Source: Elusimicrobia bacterium UBA6262 | Lineage (GTDB): Bacteria > CAYTYR01 > UBA6262 | Direction: 5' to 3' | Assembly: GCA_002441095.1 (NCBI GenBank) | Contig: DJVG01000021.1 | Location: forward strand, 1-10,784 | Length of the DNA: 10,784 nt | Shown: piece after piece, positions 6,716-10,784 of the stretch | Numbering within the stretch: the stretch's first letter is position 1 | Layout of the letters: every line of letters starts with the position of its first letter | Position numbers and translations under genes: made by a program | The notes under the pieces: model-generated | What the model saw: only the letters and a program-made list of their open reading frames with translations | What the model was told of the DNA's origin: nothing | Databases searched by the model: none

Positions 6716-6781
6716 CGTAGAGCGTGTAGCAGATAGTTTTAAGGTATATCCTATACGCTAAACGCTACCCGCTATCCGCTA
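6713..6781. repeat. Inverted pair of 7-nt tandem arrays: TAGCGNN units, spacer, NNCGCTA units
   Basis: The right half (6754-6781) is four back-to-back heptamers, TACGCTA, AACGCTA, CCCGCTA and TCCGCTA: five fixed bases (CGCTA) with a variable leading pair. The left half (6713-6740) is the reverse complement in decaying form: TAGCGTA, GAGCGTG, TAGCAGA and TAGTTTT, matching TAGCG at 5, 4, 4 and 3 of five positions. A 13-nt spacer (6741-6753) lies between. The transcript could fold into an imperfect stem of about 25 bp (arms 6712-6736 and 6751-6775, 19 matches by my count). The array starts at the tgt stop codon and ends 4 nt before the yajC Shine-Dalgarno, so it could affect tgt mRNA 3' stability or yajC translation (inference). 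There is no T-tract, so it is not an ordinary terminator. Confidence 0.8.
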
Positions 6782-6796
6782 AAACAGGAGGGAATT

Positions 6797-7114
6797 ATGC
6801 CCACAGCAGGTGCACCAAATCCATTAATGAATTTATTGCCGATCATTTTCATTGTGGTGATTTTTTATGTAGTAGTCTGGATGCCGCAAAGAAAGCAGAT
6901 GAAAGAACGCAAGCAGATGCTAGCGGAAATTAAAAAAGGGGATGCCGTTGTCACTAACGGTGGCATCCATGGGGTTGTTTCCAATGTGCGTGGAACACTG
7001 GTGGACCTGAAAGTGAACGAAGAGACACGCATCACCTTTTCCAAGGATGCTATCACCTATGTTAAGAAACCCCAGGATATAGAGCAGGAGAATAAGGTTG
7101 AGGTGGTGAAGTAA
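6797..7114 (+). CDS. yajC: Preprotein translocase accessory subunit YajC
   Basis: Small single-span inner-membrane protein that associates with SecDF in the Sec translocon and with YidC. The 105 residues show a short N-terminal tail (MPTAGAPNP), one membrane helix (about 11-28, LMNLLPIIFIVVIFYVVV), the typical basic turn MPQRKQMKERKQM (29-41), then the cytoplasmic SH3-like domain with GDAVVTNGGIHGVV (48-61) and the VKKP tail. The length is typical (about 85-115). A strong AGGAGGG (6786-6792) precedes the ATG. The next gene starts one base after the stop, which implies translational coupling. Confidence 0.95.
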   Translation: MPTAGAPNPLMNLLPIIFIVVIFYVVVWMPQRKQMKERKQMLAEIKKGDAVVTNGGIHGVVSNVRGTLVDLKVNEETRITFSKDAITYVKKPQDIEQENKVEVVK

Positions 7115-7115
7115 G

Positions 7116-7784
7116 ATGAGTAATAGTGCTGACCTGGCGGCAGTGAAAAAACATCCGTTAGTGGTTTCCTTGCTGGAAGGAGCGAACCGTTATCTTGGGG
7201 TGATCGGTTTTACTGAGCATGGTCACCGGCATGCGAACCTGGTTTCTAATATCGCCCAAAATGTGCTTTCGCACCTGAAATATACCGAGCGTCTGGCTGA
7301 ATTGGCGGCGATAGCCGGGTACCTGCATGATGTCGGTAATGTTATCAGCCGTGTAGATCACGGGATATCGTCATCCAATATTGCCATTATGGTCTTGCGG
7401 GACATGAATATGGACCCGGATGAGATTACCGAAATAGTTGGCGCTATCGGCAATCATGAAGAAGAATTTGGCGATCCGGTCAGCGCAGTAGCTGCGGCTT
7501 TGATCCTGGCAGACAAAAGTGACGTGCACCGCAGCCGCGTGCGAAATCCGAACATGGTGATGTTTGATATCCATGACCGGGTTAATTATGCGGCGGAAAA
7601 GTCTTTTTTGCGCGTTGATGCGGAAAAAAGGGTCATTACCCTGGAGATCACTATTGACACCACCATTTCCCAGGTGATGGAATATTTTGAGATATTCTTA
7701 TCCCGGATGGTAATATCGCGGCGCGCTGCAAAATTTTTAGAATGTAATTTTTCCTTAATGATCAACGACCATAAGCTATTATAA
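7116..7784 (+). CDS. HD-domain metal-dependent phosphohydrolase in the sec operon
   Basis: Probable cytoplasmic HD-superfamily phosphohydrolase; substrate unknown, with nucleotides or phosphorylated small molecules typical for the superfamily. The 222 residues hold the full metal-binding series: H39 in GHRHANLV, the H71-D72 doublet in YLHDVGN, H82 in DHG, H114 in GNHEEE, and D133 in ILADKSDVHRSRVRN (130-144). The extra histidines resemble the binuclear or extended HD subtypes. The ADKSDVHRSRVR segment looks like a subfamily signature. The C-terminal part (about 165-222) is a beta strand plus helices I cannot assign. No signal peptide or membrane segment is seen. It begins 1 nt after yajC (AGGTGG at 7101-7106 as its ribosome site) and ends 26 nt before secD, so it is firmly inside the Sec operon; whether it acts on translocation or simply travels with it is unknown. 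Confidence 0.85.
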   Translation: MSNSADLAAVKKHPLVVSLLEGANRYLGVIGFTEHGHRHANLVSNIAQNVLSHLKYTERLAELAAIAGYLHDVGNVISRVDHGISSSNIAIMVLRDMNMDPDEITEIVGAIGNHEEEFGDPVSAVAAALILADKSDVHRSRVRNPNMVMFDIHDRVNYAAEKSFLRVDAEKRVITLEITIDTTISQVMEYFEIFLSRMVISRRAAKFLECNFSLMINDHKLL

Positions 7785-7810
7785 ATCTGAAAGGAGCACA
7801 TTAGTCAGAC

Positions 7811-9169
7811 ATGAATGCAAAGCAGATAAAATGGATGCTGGTATTAGTAATAATGGCTTTATCGATCTGGTATTTGTATCCCACCGTTAAGTGGTATAGA
7901 TATACGCCAGAACAGCGTGAGGAGAAAGAGAGGATCCAGGATAAGATCGTCAATAAGATCATTAACCTGGGCTTGGACCTGAAAGGCGGTATGCACCTCG
8001 TCCTGGAAGTGGATCAGACAAAGATCCCTAAAGGAACCACCCTGAATGATGCTATGGACCGGGCGATCGAGATCCTGCGTAACCGCATTGACCAGTTCGG
8101 CGTGGCTGAGCCATTGATCCAAAAACAGGGTGACAACCTGATCCTGGTGCAGCTGCCGGGAGTCAAAGATACACAGCGAGCTATCGACCTGATCGGCAAG
8201 ACGGCTCTTTTAGAATTCAAGCTGGTAGATGATACCGGTAAACTAAATGAAGCTATTGAAGGCAAAATACCTGAAGGATATGAATTGCTTAAGGATCAGC
8301 ATGATGATCATATCTTGCTGAAAAAAGAAGCTTCCCTTACCGGGGCGGCTCTCTCCAACGCTAAAGTGAAGATCGGCGGCCAGTATAATATGCCCTATAT
8401 AGGCATAGATTTTACTGAGCAGGGCGCCAAAGATTTTGCCAAGCTGACTGGGGATAATATTAACCGCAGATTGGCGATCGTGCTCGATGGCGTCGTGCAG
8501 TCAGCGCCGGTGATCAAATCGCGTATTCCTGATGGCCATGCCATTATTGAAGGTAATTTTACTATGGAAGATGCCAGCGGCCTGGCTATAGTTCTTCGGG
8601 CTGGCGCCTTGCCGGCTCCGGTGAGCATTATTGAGAACCGGACCATTGGGCCGTCCTTGGGCCATGATTCGATCAAGGCTGGATTAAAGGCCTGCCTGAT
8701 CGGATTAGCCTTTGTAGTAGTTTTTATGGTGATTTACTATGGTTGGTCAGGTATTATCGCTGACCTGGCCGTGGTCTTAAACTTGATCGTATTGATGGCA
8801 GCTATGTCGGCATTCCACGCAACCTTGACTTTGCCGGGTATTGCCGGAGTTATCCTGGCTCTGGGTATGGCTGTTGATGCCAATGTGCTAATCTTTGAAA
8901 GGATCAGGGAGGAGCTTAGGGCTGGCAAGACTATCCGGGTGGCTATAGACACAGGCTATGAAAAAGCCTTTAGCGCTATCATTGACTCAAATTTAACCAC
9001 TCTGATCGCGGCTGCTTTCCTGTTCCAGTTCGGGACCGGCCCGGTCAAAGGATTTGCGGTTACTTTGACTTTAGGTATTCTTATCAGTATGTTCACGGCT
9101 ATTGTTTTTACGCATTTGGTGTTTGACTATGCCTTGGCCGGCAAAGACATTAAGAAACTGAGTATATAG
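7811..9169 (+). CDS. secD: Protein translocase subunit SecD
   Basis: Inner-membrane RND-like subunit that, with SecF, uses the proton or sodium gradient to complete secretion through SecYEG. The 452 residues are a compact SecD (E. coli 615). TM1 is at about 7-23, followed by a periplasmic P1 domain with GLDLKGGMHLVLEVD (54-68), RNRIDQFGVAEP (91-102) and the NRRLAIVLDGVVQSAP strand region (218-233), then RTIGPSLG (277-284) leading into five further helices (about 289-440). The TM4 motif GMAVDANVLIFERIREE (352-368) carries the conserved ion-pathway aspartate D356. AAGGAG (7791-7796) is 14 nt before ATG 7811, unusually far, but an in-frame TAG at 7802-7804 excludes any upstream start, and starting later would cut into TM1. 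secF begins 14 nt after the stop. Confidence 0.97.
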   Translation: MNAKQIKWMLVLVIMALSIWYLYPTVKWYRYTPEQREEKERIQDKIVNKIINLGLDLKGGMHLVLEVDQTKIPKGTTLNDAMDRAIEILRNRIDQFGVAEPLIQKQGDNLILVQLPGVKDTQRAIDLIGKTALLEFKLVDDTGKLNEAIEGKIPEGYELLKDQHDDHILLKKEASLTGAALSNAKVKIGGQYNMPYIGIDFTEQGAKDFAKLTGDNINRRLAIVLDGVVQSAPVIKSRIPDGHAIIEGNFTMEDASGLAIVLRAGALPAPVSIIENRTIGPSLGHDSIKAGLKACLIGLAFVVVFMVIYYGWSGIIADLAVVLNLIVLMAAMSAFHATLTLPGIAGVILALGMAVDANVLIFERIREELRAGKTIRVAIDTGYEKAFSAIIDSNLTTLIAAAFLFQFGTGPVKGFAVTLTLGILISMFTAIVFTHLVFDYALAGKDIKKLSI

Positions 9170-9183
9170 GAGGAAGGGCGTAC

Positions 9184-10107
9184 ATGCAACTATTTCACAA
9201 ATCCAACATAAACTTTATCGGACACAGGTGGATCTTTTTTACCATCAGTGCCATTGTGATCCTGGCCGGGGTGGCATCATTGATCACTAAAGGGGGTCCC
9301 AGGCTGGGTGTAGATTTTACCGGAGGATCACTGCTCCAGGTAAAATTCAACCAGACTGTAACTACCGGAGAAATCAGGAAGACCTTGGATGAAAAAGGTT
9401 TTAATAACGCAGAAATCCAGAGTTTCCTGGATTCGAATGTTTTTATTATCCGTATCAAAAAAGCAGCTATTCCCATGACTGAAGTAGCCAATAAAGTTGA
9501 AGAAACTTTTAAAGCCAAATGGGGCGAAGGCAGTTTCACGATAGAACGGACAGAAATGGTCGGGCCGAGAGTCGGGGAAACTTTAAGCGAACAAGCTCTC
9601 TGGGCGGTAATTTTATCCTGGATCGGCATCATCATTTATGTGGCTTTCAGGTTTAAATCACCGGCTCATGGCGTAGCCGGGGTGATTGCTTTGGCGCATG
9701 ATGTCATCATTACTATAGGATTTTTCTCCCTGCTGAATAAGGAGATAACCCTGACTATTATTGCGGCGTTATTAACCCTGATCGGTTATTCGATCAATGA
9801 TACCATAGTGGTCTATGACCGGATCCGCGAAAATATGCGTTTGTTGCGCAGTAAAACCTTAAAAGAGATAATCAATACCAGTCTCAATGATACTCTCGGA
9901 CGGACGGTCATTACTTCCCTGACAGTGATTATGGTGCTGTTAGCCCTATATATTTGGGGCGGGGAAGTGATCCATGATTTCTCCCTGGCTTTGCTCATTG
10001 GTGCGGTAGTGGGAACCTATTCTTCTGTGGGCATAGCGAGCCCTTTAGTGTATGAATGGGAGACCAGGAAAGCCAAGAAACTGGCGGCCATGAGAAAGAA
10101 TGCATAA
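9184..10107 (+). CDS. secF: Protein translocase subunit SecF
   Basis: Partner of SecD in the SecDF-YajC complex of the inner membrane. The 307 residues match the family (about 290-320). TM1 is at about 16-36, followed by GVDFTGGSLLQV (42-53) and the periplasmic P4 domain ending in VGPRVGETL (126-134). Five more helices follow, with ALAHDVIIT (169-177, D173) and the TM4 motif GYSINDTIVVYDRIREN (201-217) carrying D206 and D212, then SLNDTLGRTVITSLT (233-247). The basic C-terminal tail is KKLAAMRKNA. The ribosome site AGGAGG (9168-9173) overlaps the secD stop codon and lies 10 nt from the ATG. The last 8 nt, including the stop, overlap the next gene. Confidence 0.97.
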   Translation: MQLFHKSNINFIGHRWIFFTISAIVILAGVASLITKGGPRLGVDFTGGSLLQVKFNQTVTTGEIRKTLDEKGFNNAEIQSFLDSNVFIIRIKKAAIPMTEVANKVEETFKAKWGEGSFTIERTEMVGPRVGETLSEQALWAVILSWIGIIIYVAFRFKSPAHGVAGVIALAHDVIITIGFFSLLNKEITLTIIAALLTLIGYSINDTIVVYDRIRENMRLLRSKTLKEIINTSLNDTLGRTVITSLTVIMVLLALYIWGGEVIHDFSLALLIGAVVGTYSSVGIASPLVYEWETRKAKKLAAMRKNA

Positions 10108-10708
10108 AACATTGAAGCTGGAAATTAATATCCGGGAAAAAGAAGTTTTACGGTATTTAAAATATGACCTTGATAGAACCAGGACAGATGATAAAATTAT
10201 CAGGCTGGTGCGGGAACAGATCAAAACAGGTGTCGCTTTGGCGCAGCCAGGATTAAAATATAAAATATTACCTGTGCTTGAGAATGCCGGGGGGAAAGTA
10301 AAATTACCTGCCCTGATGATTGAAAATAAAAATATTGCCGGGTTGCTCAAGAATGCCGCAAAGGCAGTGCTCTTTGTGACCACTATCGGCCCGGCGCTGG
10401 AACGGGAGATAAATCGTTTGTTTTCAGCTGGGGAACCGACCAAAGCAGTGATCCTGGATGCGGTTGGCAGTGAGGCAGTGGAAGTCCTGACTGATGCTGT
10501 GCAGGAAGCGCTGACGCAGCAAGCAGGCCCATACCGGTCTACGCCGCGGTTCAGCCCAGGATATGGCGATTGGGCAGTCAATGAGAATAAAGCCATATTA
10601 AGATTATTAGCAGCAAAAACCATCGGCGTTAAGATGTCTGCGCAATATATGTTAAGCCCGCAGAAAACAGTAACCGGGATTTGGGGATTGATAAACAATA
10701 GAAAATAG
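10100..10708 (+). CDS. Stand-alone AdoMet-binding activation domain of B12-dependent methionine synthase
   Basis: Matches the C-terminal reactivation domain of MetH (Met_synt_B12 family), here as a separate 202-residue protein. In MetH this domain binds S-adenosylmethionine and supplies the methyl group for reductive methylation of oxidised cob(II)alamin. Visible are KVKLPALMIENKNIA (66-80), the helix-capping TTIGPALE (94-101), DAVGSEAVE (120-128), the AdoMet-binding motif RFSPGYGDW (150-158; family RxxxGYxxxP-like, here lacking the final Pro), and the C-terminal LSPQKTVTGIWGL (185-197). Split forms occur in bacteria whose MetH lacks this domain, for example the Thermotoga maritima arrangement. 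The start overlaps the end of secF by 8 nt, with only a weak GAGAAAG site, so translational coupling is likely. The RxxxGY core is kept, but the protein could serve another corrinoid methyltransferase rather than MetH; the catalytic partner is not in this window. Confidence 0.85.
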   Translation: MHKTLKLEINIREKEVLRYLKYDLDRTRTDDKIIRLVREQIKTGVALAQPGLKYKILPVLENAGGKVKLPALMIENKNIAGLLKNAAKAVLFVTTIGPALEREINRLFSAGEPTKAVILDAVGSEAVEVLTDAVQEALTQQAGPYRSTPRFSPGYGDWAVNENKAILRLLAAKTIGVKMSAQYMLSPQKTVTGIWGLINNRK

Positions 10709-10710
10709 TG

Positions 10711-10738
10711 TTAAGTTAAAAGTTGAAAGTTTTAAGTT
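10711..10738. repeat. 7-nt tandem array, four NNAAGTT units
   Basis: Directly after the stop codon of the last gene come TTAAGTT, AAAAGTT, GAAAGTT and TTAAGTT, each with the same last five bases (AAGTT) at an exact 7-nt period (copies at 10713, 10720, 10727 and 10734) and a variable leading pair. The five-fixed-plus-two-variable design copies that of the array after tgt, although the core sequence differs. No clear inverted partner is seen before the window ends; ACTTG-like bits at 10758-10762 are out of phase. Confidence 0.7.
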
Positions 10739-10784
10739 ATAACCTAATAATTACCTTACTTGTACAATTGTAAAGATGTGTTGA
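10739..10784. other. Window-end intergenic DNA
   Basis: AT-rich sequence with a perfect 10-nt palindrome, TACAATTGTA (10762-10771). No gene, terminator with T-tract or convincing promoter can be supported in the remaining bases. Confidence 0.4.

Noticed and set aside
6713..6781. Reading the tgt-yajC hairpin as a CRISPR fragment or as an intrinsic terminator
   Set aside because: Units are 7 nt and contiguous without spacers, and no T-tract follows the stem.
10045..10698. 217-codon antisense frame opposite the activation-domain gene
   Set aside because: Low-complexity translation typical of a shadow frame; the + strand frame has the AdoMet motif and operon spacing.

Overview
The window is a dense, co-directional stretch of bacterial chromosome. 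All ten genes lie on the + strand, most have clear Shine-Dalgarno sites, and gaps are short. A Pal-type outer-membrane lipoprotein, a SecDF/YajC set and a bacterial-type Tgt point to a diderm (Gram-negative) bacterium of moderate GC. The citrate/homocitrate synthase-like protein of the DVTNRDGVQT type and the stand-alone cobalamin-methionine-synthase activation domain are the kind of genes found in anaerobic lineages. A candidate-phylum bacterium such as Omnitrophota is my guess only; no marker here proves it.

Region 1 (about 29-3082) is a three-gene central-metabolism operon: a gamma-class carbonic anhydrase, a class I aspartate-type aminotransferase, and a DRE-TIM metallolyase that is probably a Re-citrate synthase or homocitrate synthase. 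Bicarbonate, oxaloacetate, aspartate and citrate/2-oxoglutarate chemistry would connect them (inference). Region 2 (3083-3393) is a 311-base gap with no convincing gene.

Region 3 (3394-5458) is an envelope module: a secreted GH-like (DUF4015-type) TIM-barrel protein, a Pal/OmpA-domain lipoprotein and a small exported beta-rich protein. It ends at a strong intrinsic terminator (5531-5566), and a candidate promoter for the next operon overlaps that terminator.

Region 4 (5576-10708) is a tgt-yajC-HD-secD-secF operon whose last gene, overlapping secF by 8 nt, encodes a stand-alone AdoMet-binding methionine synthase activation domain. The yajC-secD-secF core is a widespread order; the HD phosphohydrolase inside it and the activation domain at its end are less ordinary.

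The most unexpected structure is non-coding. Right after the tgt stop codon lies an inverted pair of 7-nt tandem arrays: degenerate TAGCGNN units, a 13-nt spacer, then four perfect NNCGCTA units. Right after the last gene is a second 7-nt array, four copies of NNAAGTT. Both have the same design of five fixed plus two variable bases and both sit at a gene 3' end, which suggests a heptameric intergenic repeat family. No tRNA, rRNA, CRISPR array or intact insertion sequence was seen.
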